This document shows positions 7,933 through 14,756 of a stretch of 17,659 nucleotides of DNA, one piece after another; positions within the stretch are counted from its first letter, which is position 1; every line of letters begins with the position of its first letter. The notes under the pieces were generated by a model. The model had not been told where the DNA came from. It was given only the letters and a program-made list of their open reading frames with translations, and made no database searches. A program made the position numbers and the translations under genes. The DNA comes from Syntrophomonadaceae bacterium (GTDB lineage Bacteria > Bacillota_D > Dethiobacteria > DTU022): contig PUNU01000219.1 of assembly GCA_003551865.1 (NCBI GenBank), forward strand, positions 1-17,659, given 5' to 3'.

Positions 7933-7980
7933 GAGCCGGACTGCCATAAACGCCAATACAAAACCGGAATATTTTATTAG

Positions 7981-8028
7981 CACCGCACCGGCCGGTTCGG
8001 TAGAAGACCATAACCGGCCGGTGCGGTG
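7981..8028. repeat. Perfect 17-bp inverted repeat (long GC-rich hairpin) between dtd and hisS
   Basis: The 17 bases 7981-7997 are exactly complementary to 8012-8028, with a 14-base loop (7998-8011); the arms contain the self-complementary block CCGGCCGG. No T-run follows on either strand, so it is not a textbook intrinsic terminator, though a stem this stable could protect or end the dtd message. The rest of the 240-base gap (7933-8172) holds a second, AT-rich stem (GCAAAAA 8118-8124 with TTTTTGC 8132-8138) and a candidate promoter. Confidence 0.7.
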
Positions 8029-8035
8029 TCGCTGC

Positions 8036-8065
8036 TTTACTTTATCAGCCCGGATCATTTAAAAT
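8036..8065 (+). promoter_or_regulatory. Candidate promoter of the hisS-aspS gene
   Basis: TTTACT (8036-8041, 4 of 6 matches) is followed after 18 bases by TAAAAT (8060-8065, 5 of 6 matches). It lies just after the long hairpin and would give a leader of about 100 bases. No T-box motif is seen in that leader. Motif match only. Confidence 0.35.
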
Positions 8066-8172
8066 AAGCATTGTACCCGGCATGCGGTGATCGCAGCAGT
8101 TGTTACTATAGCCGTAAGCAAAAAGCTTTATTTTTTGCCCGGCCTGAGGATTAACCTGAGAGGAGATAAAAG

Positions 8173-11100
8173 ATGAAATACAAAGCCCCGCGCGGAACAC
8201 GCGACATATTACCGGACGAAGCAGAAAAATGGCGGCAGCTGGAAACCAGGTTTGCCGAGTTTTGCCATCTCTACGGATTTGGTGAAATACGTACCCCCAT
8301 GTTTGAACAAACCGAACTTTTTGCCCGCAGCGTCGGCGAAGACAGTGATATAGTTTCCAAGGAGATGTATTCCTTCAAGGATCGCAGTGGGCGCGATTTG
8401 ACCCTGCGCCCCGAGCTTACTGCTGCAGTGGCCCGCGCTTACCTGGAGCATAACCTGGGTGAAAAGCCCCAGCCAATCAAGCTTTATTACAGTGGGCCGA
8501 TGTTTCGCTATGACAGGCCCCAGGCCGGCCGCTACCGGCAGTTCAACCAGTTTGGAGTGGAGATATTCGGAGCGGCTCATGCCGCCGCAGATGTAGAAGT
8601 AATTGCTTTTTGCTATAATTTTTTAAGAGCTCTGCAGATTGAAGATCTTTCCATCGAACTGAACAGCGTCGGCTGCCCGATTTGCCGTCCCCGCTACCGG
8701 GAGACGCTGGTGCCTTTTCTGGAAGAAAGGGAAAAAAGGCTCTGTGAGGACTGCCGCAGGCGTTACAAGACCAATCCACTGCGGGTGCTGGACTGCAAAG
8801 AAGAGCAATGCAGACGACAGGTAGCAGATGCTCCGCGCCTGATCGATCACCTGTGCCCGGATTGTGAAGAGAACTTTGCCACACTCAGGGAGCTGCTGGA
8901 AAAACTGCAGATCCCGTTTACCCTTAATCCCAACCTGGTCCGCGGTCTTGATTACTATACCCGCACGGCATTTGAGATAACGGCCGGCCAAGCCGGGGTC
9001 CAGTCCTCGCTCTGCGGGGGCGGCCGCTACGATTACCTGGTTGAACATATTGGCGGCCCTCCCACTTCCGCTACGGGGGTTGCTTTCGGCGTAGAGAGGA
9101 TTATTTTGTCCATGGATTGGAGCAAAATCATTCCTGAATCGGATATTTCCCTGTTTGTTGCCGCCGCCGGAGACGGCCTGGAAGGGGAAGCCCTGGCCCT
9201 GGCAAATGAGCTGCGCTTGAAAGGTTTTGCCGCCGAAGTTGACCTGCTTGGCAGAAGCCTCAAGGCCCAAATGAAGTATGCCGGAAGAAAAGGTTATCAA
9301 AAGGTGGCCATCATAGGTGAAGAGGAGATTGAACAAAACCGGGTTCTTTTGCGCGATATGGACAGCGGTGAGCAGAAAAACTTGCCCCGTAAAGATTTTA
9401 CCGCCCTGCTTACCCAAGACCACGGTCGAACAGGAATTTCCACCAAAAAAGACCGGGGGAGCGAAGTGATCCTTCCTGCACCTGTGGAGGATGCCGATCT
9501 AAAAACACATTACTGCGGAGCTCTCAGCCTGGATCATGTAAGCCAAAAGGTCAGGTTGACCGGTTGGGTCGGCCGGCGGCGGGATCACGGAGGCCTGATC
9601 TTCATTGACTTAAGAGATCGCAGCGGGGTGATCCAGCTGGTTTTTGATCAGCAGAGAGGTGATGAGCTGTTCAATCTGGCGGAAAGCCTGCGCAGTGAAT
9701 ACGTTGTTGCCGTAGAAGGGGAAATTTTAAAAAGAGCGGAAGATAACATTAACCCGACCTTGCCAACCGGCGAAATTGAAGTTCATATTTCTGGAATGGA
9801 AATATTAAACAGTTCAAAAACTCCGCCTTTCTATATTGAAGACGGGATCAACGTCGACGAGAACCTGCGCCTGCGCTATCGCTACCTTGATCTGCGACGC
9901 CCTGAGATGCTGAAGCGCCTGCAGCTGCGCCATCGTGCCGTCAAGTTGATCCGTGATTACTTGGACGATTATGATTTTTTGGAAATCGAGACTCCGATGC
10001 TCACCCGGAGCACCCCGGAAGGAGCGCGCGATTTTCTGGTGCCCAGCCGCATTCATGCCGGTTCATTTTATGCCCTGCCCCAGTCTCCCCAGCTTTTTAA
10101 ACAGCTCCTGATGGTCAGCGGGATTGAGCGCTATTTTCAGATTGTGCGCTGCTTCCGCGATGAAGATTTAAGGGCCGACCGGCAGCCGGAGTTTACCCAG
10201 GTCGATATTGAAACCTCCTTTTTCGGGTTGGAAAACCTTTTTGCCCTCACTGAAGGAATGGTGGCCAAGCTCTGGAAAGAGATTCACGGTATAGAAGCAA
10301 AAAGGCCTTTTCCCCGGATGCCCTACACCGAGGCAATGAACCGCTTTGGGTCGGACAAGCCCGATTTGCGCTACGAGATGGAACTGGTTGCTTTGGATGA
10401 TCTGGCAGACGAAAGCGAATTTAAGGTTTTCCAGTCAGCCCTGGAAGAGGGAGGCTCGGTAAAGGGCCTGCGGGTTCCCGGCGGTGGGAACATGAGCCGG
10501 AAGGATTTGGATGATCTGACCCTTTTTGCCCGCCAGCTTGGTGCCAGGGGTCTGGCCTGGGTTTATGTCGAAGCCGACGGCTGGCGCTCGCCGATCAGTA
10601 AATTTTTCAGTCCCTCCCTGGCCGAAAAAATCAACATGAAAATGGAAGCCGAGCCCGGTGATGTCCTGCTGTTTGTTGCCGACCGCTGGGAAGTAACCTG
10701 CGAGGTCCTGGGCGGTCTGCGCCGCCGCCTGGCCCCGGAAAGAAAATCGGCGGAACCCCACTTCCTATGGGTGGTCGACTTTCCGCTTTTCCACTTTAAC
10801 GAAGAAGAACAGCGCTATGATTCCGATCACCATCCCTTTACCGCACCTCACCGGGGAGATATGCCGCTTTTGGACAGCGATCCCCTTGCCATCCGAGCCC
10901 GGGCGTACGACCTGGTTCTCGACGGTGTAGAAATTGGCGGAGGCAGTGTTCGTATTCATGACAGTGAGATCCAGGCCAGAATCTTTCAACTGCTGGGATT
11001 GTCCGAAGAAGAAGGCAGGGAAAAGTTTGGCTTCCTGTTGGAAGCCCTTTCCTTCGGGGCTCCTCCGCACGAAGGCATTGCCCTGGGCCTTGATCGGATA

Positions 11101-11268
11101 ATCGCTTTATTAAGCGGTGACGAGTCAATCCGACAGGTCATTCCTTTTCCAAAAACAGCGGCCGCCAGCTGCCTGATGACAGCCGCACCCGCTGCGGTAT
11201 CGGAACAACAGCTTGAAGAGTTAAAATTAAAAATTCAGCCCCCGGATAAGGACAACAAAGAAAAATAA
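8173..11268 (+). CDS. hisS-aspS: Histidyl-tRNA synthetase fused in frame to aspartyl-tRNA synthetase
   Basis: One frame of 1031 codons encodes two complete class II enzymes. Residues 1 to about 414 are HisRS: APRGTRD at the N-terminus, motif 2 (FRYDRPQAGRYRQF, 111-124), the His-specific GLDYYTRT (258-265), motif 3 (GVAFGVERI, 302-310), the usual Cys-rich insertion and an anticodon-binding domain ending near LRDMDSGEQ. A polar linker follows (about 415-442). From about 443 it is AspRS: KTHYCG, an OB anticodon domain with RRRDHGG, the QSPQ loop (637-640), motif 2 FRDEDLR (661-667), a GAD domain, and motif 3 GLDRI (972-976). A good Shine-Dalgarno site (GAGAGGAG) precedes ATG 8173. In related bacteria hisS and aspS are adjacent separate genes. 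A GTG at codon 432 (9466), preceded by GGGGGAG, could start AspRS alone, and it overlaps an out-of-frame TGA as GTGA. A true fusion or a one-base indel joining coupled genes are both possible. Confidence 0.9.
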   Translation: MKYKAPRGTRDILPDEAEKWRQLETRFAEFCHLYGFGEIRTPMFEQTELFARSVGEDSDIVSKEMYSFKDRSGRDLTLRPELTAAVARAYLEHNLGEKPQPIKLYYSGPMFRYDRPQAGRYRQFNQFGVEIFGAAHAAADVEVIAFCYNFLRALQIEDLSIELNSVGCPICRPRYRETLVPFLEEREKRLCEDCRRRYKTNPLRVLDCKEEQCRRQVADAPRLIDHLCPDCEENFATLRELLEKLQIPFTLNPNLVRGLDYYTRTAFEITAGQAGVQSSLCGGGRYDYLVEHIGGPPTSATGVAFGVERIILSMDWSKIIPESDISLFVAAAGDGLEGEALALANELRLKGFAAEVDLLGRSLKAQMKYAGRKGYQKVAIIGEEEIEQNRVLLRDMDSGEQKNLPRKDFTALLTQDHGRTGISTKKDRGSEVILPAPVEDADLKTHYCGALSLDHVSQKVRLTGWVGRRRDHGGLIFIDLRDRSGVIQLVFDQQRGDELFNLAESLRSEYVVAVEGEILKRAEDNINPTLPTGEIEVHISGMEILNSSKTPPFYIEDGINVDENLRLRYRYLDLRRPEMLKRLQLRHRAVKLIRDYLDDYDFLEIETPMLTRSTPEGARDFLVPSRIHAGSFYALPQSPQLFKQLLMVSGIERYFQIVRCFRDEDLRADRQPEFTQVDIETSFFGLENLFALTEGMVAKLWKEIHGIEAKRPFPRMPYTEAMNRFGSDKPDLRYEMELVALDDLADESEFKVFQSALEEGGSVKGLRVPGGGNMSRKDLDDLTLFARQLGARGLAWVYVEADGWRSPISKFFSPSLAEKINMKMEAEPGDVLLFVADRWEVTCEVLGGLRRRLAPERKSAEPHFLWVVDFPLFHFNEEEQRYDSDHHPFTAPHRGDMPLLDSDPLAIRARAYDLVLDGVEIGGGSVRIHDSEIQARIFQLLGLSEEEGREKFGFLLEALSFGAPPHEGIALGLDRIIALLSGDESIRQVIPFPKTAAASCLMTAAPAAVSEQQLEELKLKIQPPDKDNKEK

Positions 11269-11301
11269 GCTGATCAATTAAGCCGGCAAACAAAGATTCT
11301 C

Positions 11302-11330
11302 TTGCAGGTGTGCGGGTTTTATGTTATCAT
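11302..11330 (+). promoter_or_regulatory. Candidate promoter of 6S RNA
   Basis: TTGCAG (11302-11307, 4 of 6 matches) and TATCAT (11325-11330, 5 of 6 matches) are separated by exactly 17 bases. The predicted start near 11337 would give about 27 extra bases 5' of the closing stem, so processing or an alternative start is possible; TGTAAT at 11354-11359 is a second possible -10 element whose start would fall right at the stem. Confidence 0.5.
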
Positions 11331-11361
11331 TTCTACAGGAAATGTTAGACAATTGTAATTG

Positions 11362-11541
11362 AACCCTGCTGTGTTCGTGAAACCCGAAAAAGTTTTGAGC
11401 CAACACTTAAACAACGGGAGCCCGGGCTTCAGCTGCGGCGCAGATGCCTTTTAAAAAAGGACCTGTAAAACAGCTGAGAGGGCACCCACCTTCGGGAGGA
11501 ACCGTTCAAAACTACGGGCCCACGGCACGGCGGGGTTTTTT
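11362..11541 (+). ncRNA. ssrS: 6S RNA (RNA polymerase regulator)
   Basis: 6S RNA mimics an open promoter and binds the housekeeping RNA polymerase holoenzyme. The fold can be read by eye. The closing stem pairs 11364-11373 with 11526-11535 (10 bp, two G-U), continues with CGTG 11376-11379 / CACG 11521-11524 and CCCG 11383-11386 / CGGG 11515-11518, then GTTTTGAGC 11392-11400 with GTTCAAAAC 11504-11512. A large central bubble follows, then an upper arm with TTCAGCTG 11428-11435 / CAGCTGAG 11471-11478 and the tip CCTTTT 11447-11452 / AAAAGG 11455-11460. The RNA ends in GGGG plus six T bases, which also gives termination. The 5' GTGTTCGTG...CCCG...TGAGCC pattern resembles known 6S RNAs, and the position after aspS matches the 6S-1 locus of Bacillus subtilis as I recall it. 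No protein-coding signal overlaps. Confirmation needs a covariance-model search. Confidence 0.8.
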
Positions 11542-11555
11542 ATTGCCCAACAGCG

Positions 11556-11564
11556 TGCTATAAT
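11556..11564 (+). promoter_or_regulatory. Extended -10 promoter of mgtE
   Basis: TGC followed by a perfect TATAAT (11559-11564) is a classic extended -10 element. It sits 15 bases after the 6S RNA T-run. The start would be near 11571, about 42 bases before the mgtE start. No good -35 is seen, which extended -10 promoters tolerate. Confidence 0.55.
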
Positions 11565-11612
11565 AAAGGTTGTTTAAGCGGAGTTCCAGCATGCTGCGGG
11601 GAGGTGAGGCCA

Positions 11613-12938
11613 TTGACTGAAGAGCATATCCACTTGTTGATCAGCCGGGAACTCAAATCAGGCACGCACCCCGGCGATCTGCTTGACTTAATTGAAGACC
11701 TGGGTATCGAGCAAAAAGTCGACCTGATACAAAAGCTAAACGAAACCGAAGCTGCCTTAATTTTTCAGGAAATGGAAGACTTTGAGCAGGCCGAAATTTT
11801 AAGGCTCCTGGATCGGAGCCGGGCCAAGGCAATACTTATGAACCTGGCTTCGGACGATGCCGCCGACCTGATTGGTGAGCTCTCGCCTGAAGAAGCGGAA
11901 GAAATGCTGGATCTGATTAAGGAAGAAGAAGAACCGGTAGACTTCGGGGAGCTGCTCAAATACCCCGAAGAGAGCGCCGGTGGAATTATGACCACCGAGC
12001 TTATATCGCTTCCCGAGGACATACCGGTCGAAGAGGCTATTGCCCGGTTAAGAGATATCGCTCCCGAGGCGGAAACGATTTATTATGTTTACGTAGTTGA
12101 CGAAAGCGGCCGCCTGATCGGGGTTATTTCACTTCGCGAATTGATTGCCGCATCGGACGGAACCCTGGTCAAGGATGTAATGCGCCGCAATGTGATCAGC
12201 GTCAATGCCCAGCTTGACCAGGAAGAAGTGGCCCGGGTGGTTTCAAAATATGATTTGCTGGCCATCCCGGTTGTCGATGATAAGGAGCGCCTGCTGGGGA
12301 TTATCACTGTCGACGACGTAATCGATGTTATGGAGCAGGAAGCAACAGAAGATATCTACCGCCTGGCCGGGGCCGGTGAGGTTGTCGGAATGGAACTTAC
12401 TGAAGCTCCGGTGAGCAAGGTGGTTCGCCTGCGCTTACCCTGGCTGCTGATTAGCATGTTTGGCGGGTTTGTTTCCGGCAGCGTGATCGGCGGATATGAA
12501 AGCACCCTGGAAGCAATCGTTATTCTTGCTGTATTTATCCCGGTGATCATGGATATGGGCGGCAATGTTGGTACACAGTCTTCAACCATATTTGTCCGGG
12601 GGCTTGCCACCGGACAAATAGATCAATCCGAGGCATGGCCTTACTTTTTTCGGGAAATTCGCATTGGCCTGACCCTTGGCGTAATAAGCGGCGCATTGAT
12701 CTCCGTTGTGACTTTCTTATGGCAGGGCAATCCCTATCTTGGCCTGGTGGTAGGTTTTTCGATGCTGGCCACAATCAGCGTTGCCGCTTTGATCGGCACC
12801 CTGGTGCCGCTGGTTTGCAGTAAGGTAAATATTGATCCGGCGCTTACCGCCGGCCCTTTTGTCACGACAATTAAAGATGTTACCGGCCTTTTGATTTACT
12901 TCTTCATCGCCACAAGCTTCCTCGATTACCTGCGCTAG
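11613..12938 (+). CDS. mgtE: Magnesium transporter MgtE
   Basis: MgtE is a Mg2+-selective channel of the cytoplasmic membrane whose cytoplasmic domains bind Mg2+ and close the pore when the ion is plentiful. The 441-residue product shows, in order, the acidic N domain of helical repeats (about 1-125), two CBS domains (about 126-185 and 188-245), a connecting helix, and five membrane helices from about 272 to the end. The pore signature MDMGGNVGTQSST (MGGN at 315-318) and the closing TIKDVTGLLIYF segment are typical. Start: TTG 11613 is preferred because GGGGAGGTGAG lies at the right distance; a GTG at 11604 in the same frame falls inside that Shine-Dalgarno site. It is a single-gene unit with its own promoter. 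The leader is too short to hold a Mg2+ riboswitch, so control is probably at the protein level. Confidence 0.95.
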   Translation: MTEEHIHLLISRELKSGTHPGDLLDLIEDLGIEQKVDLIQKLNETEAALIFQEMEDFEQAEILRLLDRSRAKAILMNLASDDAADLIGELSPEEAEEMLDLIKEEEEPVDFGELLKYPEESAGGIMTTELISLPEDIPVEEAIARLRDIAPEAETIYYVYVVDESGRLIGVISLRELIAASDGTLVKDVMRRNVISVNAQLDQEEVARVVSKYDLLAIPVVDDKERLLGIITVDDVIDVMEQEATEDIYRLAGAGEVVGMELTEAPVSKVVRLRLPWLLISMFGGFVSGSVIGGYESTLEAIVILAVFIPVIMDMGGNVGTQSSTIFVRGLATGQIDQSEAWPYFFREIRIGLTLGVISGALISVVTFLWQGNPYLGLVVGFSMLATISVAALIGTLVPLVCSKVNIDPALTAGPFVTTIKDVTGLLIYFFIATSFLDYLR

Positions 12939-12998
12939 CGGCTTGACTGTTAAACCGGAGAACACAAAGTTATAAAACACCATCTACGGTTTGTAACC

Positions 12999-13114
12999 GG
13001 TGCCTGCCATCTAATAATGAGCATGATTTGGTAGCTGCTGCAAATGTTTTCAATCTGGTGCCCTGCCAACATAATATGAGCGTGGTTTGACAATTATTAC
13101 AACAGATGTGAATT
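12999..13114 (+). repeat. Two imperfect tandem repeats of about 58 bp between mgtE and mraZ
   Basis: Copy 1 starts at 12999 and copy 2 at 13057. Both begin GGTGCC(C)TGCCA, continue with a TAATA-rich block, ATGAGC, a short G/T block (GATTTG or GTTTGA) and end in a CAAATG / CAGATG block. They differ at many positions and by small indels. A second weaker similarity, ACAAAGTTA, occurs at both flanks (12964 and 13124). No gene is seen in 12939-13345; a 35-codon frame at 13179-13286 is discounted. The function is unknown. Confidence 0.45.
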
Positions 13115-13217
13115 AAAAACAGAACAAAGTTAATTGACAGGACACTAGAGGAGATTTTGCAAACCGGAAAAAGCAAAAATGGAAATAATTAGTGCGTTAA
13201 ACGGGGATGGAATGTCA

Positions 13218-13264
13218 AATTTCCTCTTTTTTTTATATTTTTTTAAAAAAACAGGCAGGAAATT
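13218..13264. other. A/T-tract block with inverted repeat upstream of the mraZ promoter
   Basis: AATTTCCT (13218-13225) is complementary to AGGAAATT (13257-13264). Between them lie a T8 run and a perfect T7A7 palindrome (13238-13251). Phased A/T tracts at 25-60 bases upstream of a -35 box often bend DNA or act as UP elements; the pattern also superficially resembles a terminator. Either role is inference. Confidence 0.4.
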
Positions 13265-13275
13265 GAGAAAAGGGG

Positions 13276-13304
13276 TTGAAATTTAGAGAAAAGTGGTGTA
13301 AAGT
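13276..13304 (+). promoter_or_regulatory. Promoter of the mraZ division/cell-wall operon
   Basis: TTGAAA (13276-13281, 5 of 6 matches) is followed after exactly 17 bases by TAAAGT (13299-13304, 4 of 6 matches). The -10 hexamer lies inside the MraZ box, so a bound repressor would block it. The start would be near 13311, about 35 bases before the mraZ ATG. Confidence 0.55.
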
Positions 13305-13316
13305 GGTGAAAAGTGG
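13290..13316 (+). promoter_or_regulatory. MraZ box: three AAAGTGG repeats at 10-bp spacing
   Basis: AAAGTGG occurs at 13290-13296, 13300-13306 and 13310-13316, each pair separated by three bases (TGT, TGA). This is the MraZ binding pattern described for Mollicutes (AAAGTG[T/G] repeats with 3-base gaps), and the 10-bp period puts all sites on one face of the helix. A degenerate AAAGGGG lies two turns upstream (13269-13275). The repeats overlap the -10 box, consistent with autorepression of the operon. Confidence 0.85.
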
Positions 13317-13345
13317 TTAAGGTTGACCGATATGGGGGCGAACAC

Positions 13346-13777
13346 ATGTTCACAGGCGAATATCTACATTCCCTCGATGGAAAAGGAAGAGTGATAATTC
13401 CTTCACGCCTCCGTGAAGGTTTGGGGGATCGTTTTGTGGTTACCCGCGGCCTCGATCACTGTCTTTTCGTTTATCCCCTGGCCGAATGGACTCGCCTGGA
13501 ACAAAAGTTAAAACAGCTTCCTTTTACCAGAAGCGACTCGCGCGCTTTTATGCGCCTCTTTTTCTCCGGGGCGATGGAAGTTGAAACCGATAAGCAGGGC
13601 CGGGTGCTGATTCCGCAAAACCTGCGGGAATATGCCGGCATTGAAAAAGATGTAATGATTATAGGCGTTTCGAATCGAGTGGAGCTGTGGAGTGAACCGG
13701 CATGGAGAGAGTATTTCGGTAAAGCGGATGACAACTACGAAGAGCTTGCCGAAAAACTGGTCGATTTCGACCTTTAA
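13346..13777 (+). CDS. mraZ: Transcriptional regulator MraZ
   Basis: MraZ is an AbrB-fold DNA-binding protein that forms rings and controls its own division and cell-wall operon. The 143-residue product has the two tandem half-domains of the family, each with a D-x-x-x-R signature: [15 protein letters not shown] near the N-terminus (about 9-23) and [15 protein letters not shown] (about 82-96). Length and motifs are standard. The frame is open back to 13313, but ATG 13346 is chosen because the family begins [11 protein letters not shown] and because GGGGGCG is positioned 5 bases upstream; the upstream GTG at 13313 falls inside the operator. A clear three-repeat MraZ box lies directly upstream, so autoregulation is expected. 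rsmH follows after 15 bases. Confidence 0.97.
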   Translation: MFTGEYLHSLDGKGRVIIPSRLREGLGDRFVVTRGLDHCLFVYPLAEWTRLEQKLKQLPFTRSDSRAFMRLFFSGAMEVETDKQGRVLIPQNLREYAGIEKDVMIIGVSNRVELWSEPAWREYFGKADDNYEELAEKLVDFDL

Positions 13778-13792
13778 ACGTGGTGTTGTCTC

Positions 13793-14755
13793 ATGGTTGA
13801 ACTGCATTTGCCGGTGATGGAAAAAGAAGTGCTTTACTATCTTGCCTGTCGCCCTGATGGAGTGTATGTTGACGCAACGGTCGGGGACGGCGGGCACGCC
13901 GAGGCGGTTTGTGAAAGGCTTACAGCCGGCGGCCGCCTGATTGGGATTGACTGGGACGACGCGGCCTTAAGGAGGGCCGGTGAAAGGTTGGCCCGCTTCG
14001 GCGAAAAAGTTACCCTGCTCCGTGAAGATTACACCAGGCTGGAAGAGCTGCTGAAAGAAGTGGGATATACGGCGGCAGATGGTATTCTGATAGATCTTGG
14101 AGCATCTACCATACAGTTGATGGATCCCGGACGCGGTTTTTCTTTTCACCGGGAAGGCGATCTGGATATGCGCATGGATCGCCGCCGCTCTTTGACAGCT
14201 CAAAAAATAGTTAATGAATATCCGGTTGATGAACTGGCCGAAATTTTTTTAAGCTACGGTGAGGAAAGATGGTCCAAACGTATAGCGGCGGCTGTGGTCC
14301 GGGAGCGGGAACAAAAGGGGCCGATTACAGACAGCAGGCAGCTGGCGGAAATAGTGAAAGAAGCAATCCCGGCACGCTACCGCCGCCAGGGAGGGCATCC
14401 TGCAAGGCGGGTTTTCCAGGCCCTCCGTCTAGCTGTCAACAGTGAACTTGAAAATATAGAAGCTGTACTGCCGCAGGCCGTAAAATGCCTGGCTCCAAAA
14501 GGAAGAATATGTGTGATTTCTTATCATTCTCTTGAAGATCGTTTAATAAAGCGCTACTTTCGGGAGCAGGCCACGGGTTGCAGTTGTCCACCAAAGATGC
14601 CCTGTGTCTGTGGAGGAGAAGCCGTCCTTAAAGTTTTGACTACCGGGGCGGTAAAGCCTTCCGAAGCGGAAGTAAGAAGCAATCCCCGGGCACGCAGTGC
14701 CCGGTTAAGGGCGGCAGAACGCAATAAAAAGGTTGTTCGGAAAGAAGGTGTATGA
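13793..14755 (+). CDS. rsmH: 16S rRNA (cytosine(1402)-N4)-methyltransferase RsmH
   Basis: RsmH (MraW) uses S-adenosylmethionine to methylate N4 of C1402 in the 16S rRNA decoding centre. The 320-residue product has the expected motifs: HLPVM near the N-terminus, the SAM-binding loop VDATVGDGGHAEAV with IGIDWD after it, then DGILIDLGAS...GRGFSF, DLDMRMD, the inserted helical domain, QALRLAVNSEL and the C-terminal VISYHSLEDRLIKRYF. The segment after DLG reads ASTIQL where most members have VSSxQL, a mild variant. ATG 13793 is used because the family starts just before HxPV; the Shine-Dalgarno match is weak, which suggests coupling to mraZ. Its stop TGA (14753-14755) lies one base before the preferred ftsL start. 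Confidence 0.96.
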   Translation: MVELHLPVMEKEVLYYLACRPDGVYVDATVGDGGHAEAVCERLTAGGRLIGIDWDDAALRRAGERLARFGEKVTLLREDYTRLEELLKEVGYTAADGILIDLGASTIQLMDPGRGFSFHREGDLDMRMDRRRSLTAQKIVNEYPVDELAEIFLSYGEERWSKRIAAAVVREREQKGPITDSRQLAEIVKEAIPARYRRQGGHPARRVFQALRLAVNSELENIEAVLPQAVKCLAPKGRICVISYHSLEDRLIKRYFREQATGCSCPPKMPCVCGGEAVLKVLTTGAVKPSEAEVRSNPRARSARLRAAERNKKVVRKEGV

Positions 14756-14756
14756 A

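Noticed and set aside
8029..8172. Possible T-box riboswitch before hisS
   Set aside because: The conserved T-box sequence (GGGTGG-NACCGCG type) is not present, and no antiterminator/terminator pair is seen.
8623..9423. 266-codon minus-strand frame within hisS
   Set aside because: Antisense to the conserved HisRS catalytic and anticodon-binding domains; no recognisable domain.
11364..11541. M-box (Mg2+) riboswitch before mgtE
   Set aside because: Position is suggestive, but the fold is a long closed rod with a central bubble and resembles 6S RNA; an independent promoter for mgtE lies after its T-run.
13179..13286. A 35-codon ATG frame (starts MEIISALNGDGMSNF) upstream of mraZ
   Set aside because: It reads through the T8 and T7A7 tracts to give low-complexity Phe/Lys, has no Shine-Dalgarno site at a proper distance, and overlaps the mraZ promoter.
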